The notes under the pieces were generated by a model. That model was given only the letters and a program-made list of their open reading frames with translations, searched no databases and was not told where the DNA came from. Source: CAKZQX01 sp034435975 (GTDB taxonomy: Bacteria; Chloroflexota; Chloroflexia; Chloroflexales; Chloroflexaceae). From it: 64,000 nt of DNA. The position numbers and the translations under genes are program-made. Location of the stretch: NCBI GenBank assembly GCA_034435975.1, contig DAOTWD010000132.1, positions 37,585-101,584 on the forward strand, in the 5' to 3' direction. Shown here in pieces: positions 16,494 through 26,226 of this stretch; positions within the stretch are counted from its first letter, which is position 1, and each line of letters starts with the position of its first letter.

Positions 16494-19040
16494 ATGATCG
16501 AACAGAGGCCGATCTCCAGACCAGAGGTGATGAGTCCCGCTGGCTACTGGCCGCAGATGCAGGCCGCAATCGAGGCCGGCGCGGATGCGGTCTATTTTGG
16601 ACTGAACCACTTCACCGCCCGCGCCAAGGTCGGATTTACGCTGGCCGAACTGCCGGAGGTGTTGCGCACGCTGCATCAGCGCGGCGTGAAGGGCTATGTC
16701 ACGTTTAACACGCTGGTGTTTGACCACGAACTCGCCACCGCTGCCCGCACGCTGGCCGCGATTGCCGAGGCGGGCGCAGATGCGATCATTGTTCAGGACA
16801 TCGGCGTTGCGCGGCTGGCGCAGCAGATTGCGCCGACGCTCGATGTGCATGGCAGCACGCAGATGAGCATCACCAGCGCCGAGGGTATTCACCTGGCGCA
16901 GCGCTTCGGTGTGCGGCGGGTGGTGCTGGCACGCGAGTTGGCGCTCGATGAGGTGCGCCTGATCCGCGCTCAGACCGATTGCGAACTCGAACTGTTTGTG
17001 CATGGGGCGTTGTGCGTCTCCTACTCCGGGCAATGTTTTTCCTCGGAAGCGTGGGGCGGGCGCAGCGCCAATCGCGGCCAGTGTGCCCAGGCCTGCCGCT
17101 TGCCCTATGAATTGATCGTCGATGCGCAGGTGCATCCCACCGGCGCGGCGCGTTATCTGCTGTCGCCGGGCGATCTCTCGGCGCTGCAGCATATTCCGGC
17201 GATTGTGCAGATCGGGATCGCAGCGCTCAAGATCGAGGGGCGCTACAAAGATGCCGATTATGTGGCACTGACCACGCGGGCCTACCGCATGGCCGTTGAT
17301 GCTGTGTGCGCCGGGCGTCCACTGCATATCAATCGTAATGACGAGCTACAACTGGAGCAGGTCTTCTCGCGTGGTCTGGGGCCGCACTTCATTGCGGGTA
17401 CCAATCACCAGACGGTGGTCGAGGGCCGGGTGCCCCGGCATCGCGGCGTGCTGATGGGCCAGGTGGCGCGGGTCTTGTCCGATCGGGTAATTGTCGTGCC
17501 GGAGTCGTCCACCAGCGTTGCGCCGCTCAAACCCGGTGACGGGTTGGTGTTTGATGCATCCGACTGGCGTAGCCCGGAAGAGCCAGAGGAGGGCGGTCGC
17601 GTCTATCACGTGACCGTCGGGCGCGATGGGCGGCTCACGCTGGAGTTTGGCAACGGAGCGATCAATTTTGCCCGCATCCGTCCCGGCGACCGGGTCTGGC
17701 GCACACACGATCCGGAGATCGATCGCGTGGCGCGGCCCTACCTGCAGGCAACTACGCCGCTGTACAAACAGCCGCTGCGGGTACATGTGACGGCCCACGT
17801 GGGTGCGCCACTGGTCAGTGTCTGGACGCTCGTCGATCAGCCAGACATTCAGGTCATGGTGTGTTCGCCAGCGGCGCTTGATCCAGCCCGGAAACGGGCG
17901 TTGAGTGTGGAGGATCTGCGCGAGCAACTGGGGCGACTGGGCAACACGGCCTATGAACTGGTCGATCTGACGCTCGATCAGCAGGGGCATCCCTTTGTGC
18001 CCAGTTCGCTGCTCAACCAGGTGCGTCGCCAGGCGGTGGAGCAACTGGCAGCACGCCAGGCCGCACCGCGCCCGCTGATGGTGCATGCGCCGCAGGAGGC
18101 GCTGGAGGCATTGCTGGCGCAGGCCCGCTTAGAGCAGGAGACACAGGCCACACCGCCGTTGCCGCAGTTACACCTGCTGGTACGCACGCCAGAGCAGTTA
18201 GAGGCGGCGCTAACGCTGCATCCGGCCAGTATTACGCTGGATTATCTTGAGCTATATGGCCTGCGTCCGGCAGTCGAGCAAGTGCAGGCGCAGGGCATCA
18301 CCGCCCGCGTTGCCAGTCCACGCATCCTCAAGCCGAACGAGCAACGTGTTCTGCGCTTCTTGCTGAAGCTGGGCTGTGAGATTGTGGTACGCTCTGGTGG
18401 CTTGCTGGAAGCACTGCAGAGCGAGGCGCACCCGCCGCTGATCGGCGATTTCAGCCTGAATGCGGCCAATGTGCTAACGGCGGACACGCTGCTGCGGCTT
18501 GGCCTGACGCGCCTGACGCCGACACACGATTTGAACGCGGCCCAGGTGAGCGATCTGGCGCAAGCGGTGGGGGCTGAACGGATCGAAGTCATCGCCTATC
18601 AGCATTTGCCGGTGTTCCACACCGAGCATTGCGTCTTCTGTCGCTTTCTCTCAACCGGTACCAGCTACAAGGATTGCGGGCGCCCGTGTGAGCAGCATCG
18701 GGTTGCGCTGCGCGATGTACAGGGGCGAGCGCATCCGGTCATGGCTGATGTGGGCTGCCGCAACACCGTGTTTGGCGCGGAGGCCCAGGAAGCGAGTCGC
18801 CATCTTGCCGCGTGGCAGCAGGCGGGGATTACCCATTTTCGGCTGGAGTTTGCGCACGAGACCGCCGCGCAGGTCAGTGGCATCACCCAGGCCTTCGCCG
18901 CCGCTCTGGCCGGTAAGCTGGAGGCACCGGCGCTGACCCGACAGTTGCAGCACCTCGCGCCGCAAGGCGTGACCGAGGGCAGCCTGTTTGTGCCCGCCGA
19001 CTATCTGCGGTTGCCGCTGCTCGGTCAGGAGGTCGGGTAG
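16494..19040 (+). CDS. Peptidase U32-family protein
   Basis: An 848-residue U32 (collagenase-like) protein. The N-terminal catalytic-type domain begins PEVMSPAGYWPQMQAAIEAG with ADAVYFGLNHFTAR, and the U32 signature (ELFVHGALCVSYSGQC ... NRGQCAQACRLPYEL) lies near residues 163-206. Later cysteines include HCVFCRF near 711. Members such as RlhA and TrhP use these cysteines in rRNA/tRNA hydroxylation, so RNA modification is at least as likely as proteolysis. The length and C-terminal region match the long form with DUF3656. The ATG at 16494 is preferred over an upstream in-frame ATG at 16386, which lies in a non-conserved leader containing a possible TACAAT -10 at 16443. Confidence 0.85.
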   Translation: MIEQRPISRPEVMSPAGYWPQMQAAIEAGADAVYFGLNHFTARAKVGFTLAELPEVLRTLHQRGVKGYVTFNTLVFDHELATAARTLAAIAEAGADAIIVQDIGVARLAQQIAPTLDVHGSTQMSITSAEGIHLAQRFGVRRVVLARELALDEVRLIRAQTDCELELFVHGALCVSYSGQCFSSEAWGGRSANRGQCAQACRLPYELIVDAQVHPTGAARYLLSPGDLSALQHIPAIVQIGIAALKIEGRYKDADYVALTTRAYRMAVDAVCAGRPLHINRNDELQLEQVFSRGLGPHFIAGTNHQTVVEGRVPRHRGVLMGQVARVLSDRVIVVPESSTSVAPLKPGDGLVFDASDWRSPEEPEEGGRVYHVTVGRDGRLTLEFGNGAINFARIRPGDRVWRTHDPEIDRVARPYLQATTPLYKQPLRVHVTAHVGAPLVSVWTLVDQPDIQVMVCSPAALDPARKRALSVEDLREQLGRLGNTAYELVDLTLDQQGHPFVPSSLLNQVRRQAVEQLAARQAAPRPLMVHAPQEALEALLAQARLEQETQATPPLPQLHLLVRTPEQLEAALTLHPASITLDYLELYGLRPAVEQVQAQGITARVASPRILKPNEQRVLRFLLKLGCEIVVRSGGLLEALQSEAHPPLIGDFSLNAANVLTADTLLRLGLTRLTPTHDLNAAQVSDLAQAVGAERIEVIAYQHLPVFHTEHCVFCRFLSTGTSYKDCGRPCEQHRVALRDVQGRAHPVMADVGCRNTVFGAEAQEASRHLAAWQQAGITHFRLEFAHETAAQVSGITQAFAAALAGKLEAPALTRQLQHLAPQGVTEGSLFVPADYLRLPLLGQEVG

Positions 19041-19100
19041 GGGATAGGGAAGAGGGGAGAGGTAAAAGGTCGGTTGCCTGTCTCTGGTCATCTTCCAGCA

Positions 19101-19229
19101 CGTCAGCCCGCGTCGGCGGGCTTTGCTCCGGCGTAGCCCGCCCGTTCACGGGCCGGGCGCAGCGGTGGTACGTCAGCCCGCGTCGGCGGGCTTTGCTCCG
19201 GCGTAGCCCGCCCGTTCACGGGCCGGGCG
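19101..19229. repeat. Tandem 59 bp hairpin repeat, two identical copies
   Basis: Copies at 19101-19159 and 19171-19229 are identical with a 70 bp period. Each contains two dyads, CCCGC-GTC-GGCGGG and GCCCG...CGGGC around TTCA. It lies just after the peptidase U32 stop and just before the Uma2 gene, so it may act as a terminator or RNA-stabilising structure, or be a REP-like mobile palindrome. Confidence 0.9.
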
Positions 19230-19248
19230 ATGCTTAGAAGGAAATACT

Positions 19249-19854
19249 ATGACCACACTTTTACGCTGGACTTCCAGCGATCTGGAATACTTCCCGGACG
19301 ACGGCAAACGGCGCGAGATTATTGATGGCGAACTATACGTTTCAAAGCAACCTGATTGGCATCATCAGGTCATTTCAGGTCATCTTAGTGGGTTCCTTGA
19401 GGCCTGGAGCATGTAATATGACACTGGTATGGCGGCGATTGCCCCCGGCGTGATTTTGGCTGAGGATGACGATGTGGTACCCGATGTGGTCTGGGCCAGC
19501 CACGCACGCCTGGCGCACATTCTGCGTGGTGGTAAGCTCTATGGCGCACCTGAACTGGTGATCGAGGTACTGTCTCCTGGCAAGCGCAATGCGCAACGTG
19601 ACCGCGAGACAAAGCTCAAACTGTATGCCCGGCGCGGGGTGGACGAGTACTGGATCGTGGACTGGACACGTCACGCGCTGGACATGTATCGGCATAGTGG
19701 TGAGTTTCTGGTTCTAGCCGAGACGCCTGGCATCGGCGACCAGGGGACATCACCGTTGCGGCCCGGCTTCAGGCTCGCGCTTGATCGACTGTTTGCGAAC
19801 ATCCCGCGCCCGATCAAGACGGAAGAGGATGAGGATGGGGAAGCGACGTGCTAA
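19249..19854 (+). pseudogene. Uma2-family nuclease gene with an in-frame TAA
   Basis: The ATG at 19249 follows AGAAGGAAA and opens a typical Uma2 N-terminus (GKRREIIDGELYVSKQPDWHHQ), but TAA at 19414-19416 ends it at residue 55. The same frame then continues with the conserved remainder: VVPDVVWASHARL, PELVIEVLSPGKRNAQRDRE and KLKLYARRGVDEYWIVD, carrying the PD-(D/E)XK acidic residues and Lys. Only one codon change separates it from an intact gene of about 201 residues. A restart at ATG 19429 would lack the first strand of the fold, so activity is doubtful. Uma2 proteins are abundant, fast-decaying putative nucleases in Chloroflexota and Cyanobacteria. Confidence 0.8.
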
Positions 19855-19933
19855 TGGACAGGGGCAGCGTCGCCATCCAGCAGCAGGTGGGAGCGACCTG
19901 ACCGTGCAACATTGCTCCCACCTGTCGCATCAA

Positions 19934-20842
19934 CTAGCCCTTCAGTACGGGCTGTTCGTCTTGTTCTGCCAGCAGCAGATTCTTAAGCAGCATATCGCTG
20001 TGCTGCGGCAGGAGTGCCAGACTCGCCTTTCCTTCACAGATCTGCTCTGTCTCCAGAATATCAAACAAAGCCCGTGCCACTGCCGGTTCTTTACCAATCG
20101 CTTGCAGCGCCGCGCCCACAATCGCCGGGCGGATCGCCGCAGCGCGGGCAAACTCTATTGCGGCTTGTCGATCCGCCGTGCTGGTGATAACGTTCACCCG
20201 ATTGGCTCCATCTTGCCGAATCGCCGATGTGACCTGCCGCAAGCGGTTGACCACTTTGGACTCAATTTGACGGATCATCTCCGCGTCACGGAAGTGTACC
20301 TTACGAATGTAGACTGAGCCAAGCCGGTAGCCCCATTCCTGTGATTGTTGCGTGACTTCCTCGCGTACTATCCGGCTCATCGCGTGGCGATTCTCCAGCA
20401 TTTCTTGCAACGGCATGTTGCTCAGGCAGCGCACGGTTGCATTGCTCACACTGGCTGCCAGTGAGCCGCATGGATCAGCATTGCGAAAGAGAAATGCTAT
20501 CGGATCACTGACATACATTTCATACCAGATGCCGATGCCCATCGGGGCACCTTCCTCGGAGTTAACCGGCTGACTGCGCAAATACTGCTGATCCAGCCGC
20601 AGATCAACCACTTTGCACTGTCCAAACCAATGAACAATCAATGCCCGCCAGCCCAGCTTAAACCACAGCCAGTGCAACCCTGGCTCGGAGATCGTTGTCA
20701 GCACGCGACCGAATAGAATATAGACATGACAGTAACCTTCTTTGACAATCGTATACACACCGAAGGCGCGCAGCAAACCAAACACCAACCATTCGATAAA
20801 GAACATCAAGAAAAAAACTATCACCACCGTGCTGATAAACAT
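19934..20842 (-). CDS. SPFH/band 7 membrane protein, downstream partner
   Basis: A 302-residue stomatin/HflC-like protein. One N-terminal transmembrane helix (residues 2-30) is followed by the band 7 domain (VDLRLDQQYLRSQPVNSEEG, then EMLENRHAMSRIVREEV) and a helical coiled-coil zone with AIEFARAAAIRPAIVGAA. It overlaps the upstream SPFH gene by one base (TAATG), so the two are translated together and probably form a mixed ring on the membrane. No FtsH or NfeD-type gene adjoins, so a specific FtsH-regulator role is not claimed. Confidence 0.8.
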   Translation of the reverse strand: MFISTVVIVFFLMFFIEWLVFGLLRAFGVYTIVKEGYCHVYILFGRVLTTISEPGLHWLWFKLGWRALIVHWFGQCKVVDLRLDQQYLRSQPVNSEEGAPMGIGIWYEMYVSDPIAFLFRNADPCGSLAASVSNATVRCLSNMPLQEMLENRHAMSRIVREEVTQQSQEWGYRLGSVYIRKVHFRDAEMIRQIESKVVNRLRQVTSAIRQDGANRVNVITSTADRQAAIEFARAAAIRPAIVGAALQAIGKEPAVARALFDILETEQICEGKASLALLPQHSDMLLKNLLLAEQDEQPVLKG

Positions 20843-21861
20843 TATGATCGTACCTCCATGATAATACGTTGTGCCTGGCGGTAGAGCTTCATCCGTACAT
20901 TCCGCAGATACAAGTTCAGTACTTCTGGCCCGTGGGCGTGCAGTTCGCGCAGTTGCGCGGCGAGTGCGTTAAGTGGTTCAACTTCGGCCTGTGCTTTCAG
21001 GGTTTCAATCTCCACCGCCCGCCGTGATTCTACAATCTTCTGGTCGGCAGACGCATGCGCCAGGCTTATATCTGACGAAACCTGGTTGTGGGCGGTATTG
21101 ATTGCGGCTAATGCTGACTCCACCTCGGTCGGTGGATCAATGCTGGTGATGAGTGATGCTTCCAGGATGACCCCATAGCGCACGGCTGAAGAGAGGCATT
21201 CCCGATCCATATGCGTATTGAGTTCACGCAAGTTTTTGCGCAAATCATTGATCGAAATGCCCTCAAAGATACTCGGATCAATCGTAGATGATTCGGGGAG
21301 CAACCCGGCTGCACTGGACGCAGGCGCACGAAAATTGGCAATCCGTTCGCGTAATATCGAAATAAAATACCCTAGCTGATGCACAAGTGGTCGCTTGACC
21401 CCAAAGAGATACGCATACAGGTGGTTTTCCGACACGCGGTAGCGTAGCTGTCCGGTCAAGCCGGTATTCAATTGATCGCGGGTGACGGCTTCTAGCACGG
21501 TGCCACCCCGATTCGCTCGCGGGTCTTCCGGATCTGTGGCTATATTGACCGTCTGGGTGGCTATCGAAACCTTGTGAATCCGTTCCCAGGGCCACTTGAA
21601 GTATGGGCCACCTGGCGGAATAACCCGTACTTTGGGATAGGTATAGCGTTCGCGTTCTTCGGGGCGCAAATATTCGGCAAAAGGATCATCAGCGGTTGTA
21701 CCATCCAGGCGCTCCGCCCGTCCAAAAATGGTTTTCACTGCCCGTTCATTTTGATCGACGGTATAGAAGCTAGTCAGCCCATAACGTACTAGCAACCAGA
21801 CTATAATGCCAGTAATGACTCCCCCCAAAATGTTGAACAACAGTCCGAGCAAAAAATCCAT
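20842..21861 (-). CDS. SPFH/band 7 membrane protein, upstream partner
   Basis: A 339-residue HflK-like SPFH protein with an N-terminal membrane helix (residues 4-32), the strand following it (YTVDQNERAVKTIFGRAE), a band 7 domain with VEAVTRDQLN-type strands and a long Ala/Glu-rich helix (HASADQKIVESRRAVEIETLKAQAEVEPLNALAAQLREL). AAGGAG at about seven bases before the ATG on the minus strand supports the start. It precedes the second SPFH gene in a two-gene operon. The paralogue pairing resembles HflKC, but both are diverged enough that only the superfamily is safe. Confidence 0.8.
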   Translation of the reverse strand: MDFLLGLLFNILGGVITGIIVWLLVRYGLTSFYTVDQNERAVKTIFGRAERLDGTTADDPFAEYLRPEERERYTYPKVRVIPPGGPYFKWPWERIHKVSIATQTVNIATDPEDPRANRGGTVLEAVTRDQLNTGLTGQLRYRVSENHLYAYLFGVKRPLVHQLGYFISILRERIANFRAPASSAAGLLPESSTIDPSIFEGISINDLRKNLRELNTHMDRECLSSAVRYGVILEASLITSIDPPTEVESALAAINTAHNQVSSDISLAHASADQKIVESRRAVEIETLKAQAEVEPLNALAAQLRELHAHGPEVLNLYLRNVRMKLYRQAQRIIMEVRS

Positions 21862-22378
21862 ACGTTGTACGCTCCTTGTGATGATGAATATAGATCCTGT
21901 GTTCCGACCAGTGGTTTGAGCCGTTACGCAGTGCTATCATATGCCACCGTGCCGATCATGCTCCGGCTCAAGCAACGGTGGTATGTGACTGGTTCCACAC
22001 GGCATCTTCGGTCTAACGGTGATGCTTAATACATCTTACGTAAATGTTACAGCAAAAGTTACAGCAGCGTCACGCCGGATGGGGTACAGTAAAAAGGTAC
22101 TGGGTACAGGTGTCAGATTCCACCCCCCTGAGCATCTGTATTGTTTACCACTGTCGTGAACGACTATTTTGCGGTATCATTATCAGGTAAAACACATGTT
22201 CACGATAAAGGGAACTAGTACTCATCTGTCACCTGTCCCCTGTCATCGAAAGACACCGCCTCTCGGCGTACCAGAGGACGGTTCGTATATGGTGCAAGGC
22301 ACGCTGGGCAATATGCCTGTGGAGGGTCGGATGGATAGGGGCACGATCCTGCCGTGCCCCTGCGTTCATGCGCGTTTT
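21862..22378. other. Intergenic gap, 517 bp
   Basis: It holds the 5' region of the SPFH pair and the 3' region of lpdA, both minus. Short direct repeats (GTTACAGCA twice near 22045; GGTACTGGGTACAG near 22097) and the lpdA hairpin at 22337-22361 are the only structures seen. No convincing gene. Confidence 0.6.
22337..22361 (-). terminator. Hairpin downstream of lpdA
   Basis: AGGGGCACG and CGTGCCCCT form a perfect nine-pair stem around a seven-base loop, 18 bases past the lpdA stop. There is no clear U tract, so it may be a 3'-stabilising stem rather than a strict intrinsic terminator. Confidence 0.5.
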
Positions 22379-23788
22379 CTATATGTGAATGGCCGCCCCG
22401 TTGACCACCGCGTGCGCCGCCTCGCCAATCGCCTCGTAGAGCGTCGGGTGGGCATGGATGGTGTGCATCATGCTCTCGCCGGTGGCCTCGTGGCTTAACG
22501 CCATCCCGCCCTCGCTGATGATCTCGGTGACGTGCGGGCCAATCATATGCACGCCCAGCACCTCACCATAGTGCGCATCGGCCACAATCTTGATAAACCC
22601 GGCCCGGCTCTGCCCCAGAATACGCGCCTTGCCGTTGGCCGAGAACGGAAACTTGCCCACCTTGACCTCATAGCCGCGTTCGCGGGCCTTCGCCTCAGAT
22701 AGGCCCACGCTGGCAATCTCTGGATTGCAGTAGGTGCAGGACGGAATACGCTCGTAGTCAATTGGTTGTCCTGCATGCCCGGCAATATGTTCAACCGCCA
22801 GAATGCCCTCTGCACTGGCGACATGCGCCAGCCACGGCGTGGGAATACAATCGCCAATCGCATATATCCCTTCGACACTGGTGCGCATATACTGATCAAC
22901 CGTGATAAACCCGCGTCCGTCCATCTCGACGCCCAGTTCTTCCAGGCCAATCCCTCTGGTGCGCGGTGTAATCCCAATTCCCAGTAGCATACGTTCAGCC
23001 TGAAGCCGCTGCTCCATGCCGTTACTGTCAATGACCGTGGCAATCACCTGATCCACGCTGCGATCAACACGGTGTAATTTTGCCCCGGTCAGCAGCTTGA
23101 TCCGGCGGCGCTGAAACACTTTCGCCAGTTCCGCACTGACCTCTTCGTCTTCCAGCGGGACAATGCGTGGCAGGGCCTCGATCACCGTTACATCGGAGCC
23201 AAATGCCCGGAACATGGATGCAAATTCAACACCGATTGCTCCCGCGCCCACAATCAACAAGCTGCGTGGCACCTCGGATATTTCCAGCATCCCGGTTGAA
23301 GAGAGGATCCGATCCTCATCAAACTCAATCCCCGGCAATGTGCGGGGTTGGGCACCTGTCGCCACCAGGATATTTCTAGTCTGCAACGTCTGTTCTTCAC
23401 CAGCCTGGGTGCGTATGCGCACCTGTCCACGCCCGGCAAGCGTGCCCCAACCTTCAACCAGATCGATCTTGTTCTTCTTCAAAAGATAGGCCACCCCGTC
23501 TGTACTCTGTTTGACCACCGTCTGCTTGTGTTTCATTGCCAGCGCCAGATCAAAACTGACCTCGTTGATCAGCACGCCGAAGCGCTTACCATCCCGGGCC
23601 TCCTCCAGGAGGTCGGCGCTGTGTAAGAGCGCCTTGGTCGGAATGCACCCGATATTCAGACACACACCACCCAGCGCACCCGCCTCGACCACTGCTGCCT
23701 TCAGCCCCAATTGACCGGCCCGCACCGCCGCGACATACCCGCCCGGCCCGGAACCGATAATCACCACATCATAGATTGTATTGCTCAC
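22379..23788 (-). CDS. lpdA: Dihydrolipoyl dehydrogenase (E3)
   Basis: A 469-residue pyridine nucleotide-disulfide oxidoreductase. The FAD motif DVVIIGSGPGGYVAAVRAG is at residues 7-25 and the redox disulfide GGVCLNIGCIPTK has C43 and C48. The NAD domain IVGAGAIGVEFA lies near 180 and the second FAD contact YAIGDC near 316. The C-terminal HAHPTLYEA motif supplies the catalytic His-Glu. It oxidises dihydrolipoamide of 2-oxo acid dehydrogenases or the glycine cleavage system; none of those E1/E2 genes is adjacent, so it appears to be a stand-alone gene serving several complexes. Confidence 0.93.
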   Translation of the reverse strand: MSNTIYDVVIIGSGPGGYVAAVRAGQLGLKAAVVEAGALGGVCLNIGCIPTKALLHSADLLEEARDGKRFGVLINEVSFDLALAMKHKQTVVKQSTDGVAYLLKKNKIDLVEGWGTLAGRGQVRIRTQAGEEQTLQTRNILVATGAQPRTLPGIEFDEDRILSSTGMLEISEVPRSLLIVGAGAIGVEFASMFRAFGSDVTVIEALPRIVPLEDEEVSAELAKVFQRRRIKLLTGAKLHRVDRSVDQVIATVIDSNGMEQRLQAERMLLGIGITPRTRGIGLEELGVEMDGRGFITVDQYMRTSVEGIYAIGDCIPTPWLAHVASAEGILAVEHIAGHAGQPIDYERIPSCTYCNPEIASVGLSEAKARERGYEVKVGKFPFSANGKARILGQSRAGFIKIVADAHYGEVLGVHMIGPHVTEIISEGGMALSHEATGESMMHTIHAHPTLYEAIGEAAHAVVNGAAIHI

Positions 23789-23861
23789 GTTGTCTTCCTT
23801 CCGCTTTTCAGGGTACAGGGTGCAGGGACAGGTTCTACCCCTATCGACACTGCACCGCAGA

Positions 23862-25259
23862 CTATCCGATCAAAATCTGCTCTTCGGGATAGGTCACGAG
23901 CTGGGTTGCACGCTGCTGTGTGCGTGCCAGTGCGATCACAATCGTCAAAGCACCTAACCGTCCCCAGAACATCACACACATGATCACCAGTTGTCCAAAC
24001 CAGTTGAGGTGACCGGTAAATGCCAGGCTTAAACCACAGGTTGCAAAGGCCGAAACCACCTCAAAAAAAGCCGTCTCCAGAGTTGTATCGTGGGTCATCA
24101 GAATCAGCCAGGTTGCGGTGTGAACCACGAGCAGCGAAATCGTTAATACCGCCGCAGCCTTTCGCACCATCCAGATCGCAATGGTGCGCCCACCAATCTG
24201 GGCGGTGGGTAAACCTTGCGCATAGCCCCACAACGCCAGTGTCAATACGGCAAACGTACCTGTCGTGATACCACCACCCATGGACGCGGGGGCACACCCG
24301 ATAAACATCAGGCCGATCAACAGGAACTGGCTGGCTGCGGAAAGATTTTCAAGACCGTTCACGCCCGCAAAACCGGCAGTACGCGCCGAGATCGACTGAA
24401 AGAAGGTGATCAGCAGTCGCCGCGGCCAGGGTTCCGTCGTCAGGAACATTCCCGGACGACTCTCAGCCAGAAACATACCGACCCCCCCGATACAGAGCAA
24501 TGCCACCACGACGACCAGCGTGATCCGCGTATGCAGGGATATACGATGGTGCTGTGGCCAGGTCAGCAGATCTGATAATACAGGAATGCCCAGCCCCCCC
24601 AGAAAGATCAGGGTGCCCATAATCAACAGGGTCGTATTGTCTTTGGGAATGCCATTCGGATAATCGGGCAATCCGGTGAATAGGTCAAAACCGGCATTAC
24701 AAAAAGCCGAGACGGCGTGAAAGATGGCATAAAAGACGGCACGTGTATTGCCCAGCGTACCGCGCCAATGAAGCCACAACAGTATAGCACCGCAGCCCTC
24801 AATGGTGAAAACCGTTACCAGGATGCGCCGGGTTAACTGCACGATCGCGCCGGGTACCAGTAATCCCAACGAGTCGCTCAATGCCACCCGGTCGAGCAGC
24901 GAAATCTTGCGCCCCAGCAGGCGAAAGACGACCACTGCCGCAACCATAAAACCCACGCCACCGATCTGGATCAGACACAGCAAGACAATCTGGCCTGGAA
25001 GCGTCAGATCACGTACCGGCACAATAATAGTCAGCCCGGTGACACTCAAGGCTGAGGTTGCCGTAAAGACGGCCTCGTTCAGTGCCAGGCGCCGGGTCGT
25101 GCCCATTGTGGGCATCATCAGGGCCAGGGTGCCGATAATCACCAGAAATAGCAAGCCACCAATCAACCGCAGCGCCGTCGGCGGTGGGCGATAGCGGGAA
25201 CGGTAACGCCCACGTGTGCGGCGGAGCAGTGCACGGGCCTGATCAGGCAGTGATTTCAT
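23862..25259 (-). CDS. ktrB: Ktr/Trk-type potassium channel subunit
   Basis: A 465-residue integral membrane protein of the TrkH/KtrB superfamily with about 8-10 helices and repeated M1-P-M2 units. Selectivity-filter-like segments include SALSVTGLTI, HAVSAFCNAGFDLF, SARTAGFAGVN and SAFATCGLSLAF, each with the key Gly. Its ATG overlaps the stop of the upstream regulatory subunit gene by four bases (ATGA), the classical coupling of a KtrAB operon. Length and topology favour KtrB over the larger TrkH. Confidence 0.9.
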   Translation of the reverse strand: MKSLPDQARALLRRTRGRYRSRYRPPPTALRLIGGLLFLVIIGTLALMMPTMGTTRRLALNEAVFTATSALSVTGLTIIVPVRDLTLPGQIVLLCLIQIGGVGFMVAAVVVFRLLGRKISLLDRVALSDSLGLLVPGAIVQLTRRILVTVFTIEGCGAILLWLHWRGTLGNTRAVFYAIFHAVSAFCNAGFDLFTGLPDYPNGIPKDNTTLLIMGTLIFLGGLGIPVLSDLLTWPQHHRISLHTRITLVVVVALLCIGGVGMFLAESRPGMFLTTEPWPRRLLITFFQSISARTAGFAGVNGLENLSAASQFLLIGLMFIGCAPASMGGGITTGTFAVLTLALWGYAQGLPTAQIGGRTIAIWMVRKAAAVLTISLLVVHTATWLILMTHDTTLETAFFEVVSAFATCGLSLAFTGHLNWFGQLVIMCVMFWGRLGALTIVIALARTQQRATQLVTYPEEQILIG

Positions 25260-25924
25260 GATACGTCGTTGAGTCGTTCGATACTCTCGTCGGCACCAAT
25301 CACGACCAGCAAGTCTCCTTCTTGAAACAGGTAGCTGGTTGAAGGCGAAATCGTCAGTGCCGGGCCACGCTTGACGGCTAGAACCGTAATGCCATAGTTC
25401 CGCCGCAAGTCGGCCTCGATCAAGGTATGCCCGACCATTGACTCGGGGACGCGCAACTCGGTAATACTAAAGCCTGGCTCCAGTTCGAGATGATCGAGAA
25501 TGGCGGGTGTGGTTAAGGTTCTGGCCAGACGCCGCCCGGTTTCATGCTCTGGCAATACCACGCGATCAGCCCCGATGCGTTCCAGGATAGTGCGCTGCCG
25601 CTCAGTGAGGGCTTTACATACGACGGTGCGCACGCCCAGGCTTTTGAGTGCCACCGTTGTCATCAGGTTGGCCTCGAAATTACTCCCAATCGCCACCACC
25701 ACCGTGTCAAAGGATGTAATGTCCACGGCGCGGAGCGCCTCTTCGTCCGTCGCATCTAGTGCGACCACCTGGGTACAGTGATCCGAGAGACGTTGCACCA
25801 GATCGGGATCGCGATCAATGCCCAGCACATTATATCCGCGACTCACCAGCGTCAATACGAGGCTCGTCCCAAACCGACCCAGACCAATGACGGCAAATTC
25901 CTTTTTCCCATTGCGGCGCGGCAT
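25256..25924 (-). CDS. ktrA: Ktr/Trk-type potassium uptake regulatory subunit (RCK)
   Basis: A 222-residue protein with an RCK_N Rossmann domain (EFAVIGLGRFGTSLVLTL, near residues 8-25, then VLGIDRDPDLV) and an RCK_C domain (LRVPESMVGHTLIEADLRRNYGITVLAV). It gates the membrane subunit in response to nucleotides. The ATG at 25924 is preferred, with AGGAAGAGC just upstream; a longer frame to 26035 adds a non-conserved leader. No c-di-AMP riboswitch could be recognised upstream. Confidence 0.88.
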   Translation of the reverse strand: MPRRNGKKEFAVIGLGRFGTSLVLTLVSRGYNVLGIDRDPDLVQRLSDHCTQVVALDATDEEALRAVDITSFDTVVVAIGSNFEANLMTTVALKSLGVRTVVCKALTERQRTILERIGADRVVLPEHETGRRLARTLTTPAILDHLELEPGFSITELRVPESMVGHTLIEADLRRNYGITVLAVKRGPALTISPSTSYLFQEGDLLVVIGADESIERLNDVS

Positions 25925-26211
25925 CGCTCTTCCTCTGCTTTGTATAGGAGATACCGATACGATGGTTCTCCCCAATAAATACAGATCTTCATCGGTAGGA
26001 TACCGGTGCCACACGCCTGGGTGCAAATCAGGCATCGAGCTGAGTCAGATGGCTTCATACGAGGGATTGGCCGAGTCTGTTCTCTGTACCTGCCCGCTTC
26101 TAGACGTGTAGCTGGCCGGATGTCAGTGTCACATTCTGTCTATAATATAGCTCCTATTGTACATCGCTTCGCTCTTATGCACCATAGCAGAAACCACGCC
26201 CAAAAAAGGTA

Positions 26212-26220
26212 TGCTACAAT
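26212..26220 (+). promoter_or_regulatory. Extended -10 promoter next to the tatD start
   Basis: TGCTACAAT ends six bases before the tatD ATG at 26227. A start of transcription at or within a base or two of the ATG would give a leaderless mRNA; no ribosome binding site is visible. A second TATAAT lies at 26141-26146. Confidence 0.5.
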
Positions 26221-26226
26221 GCACGT

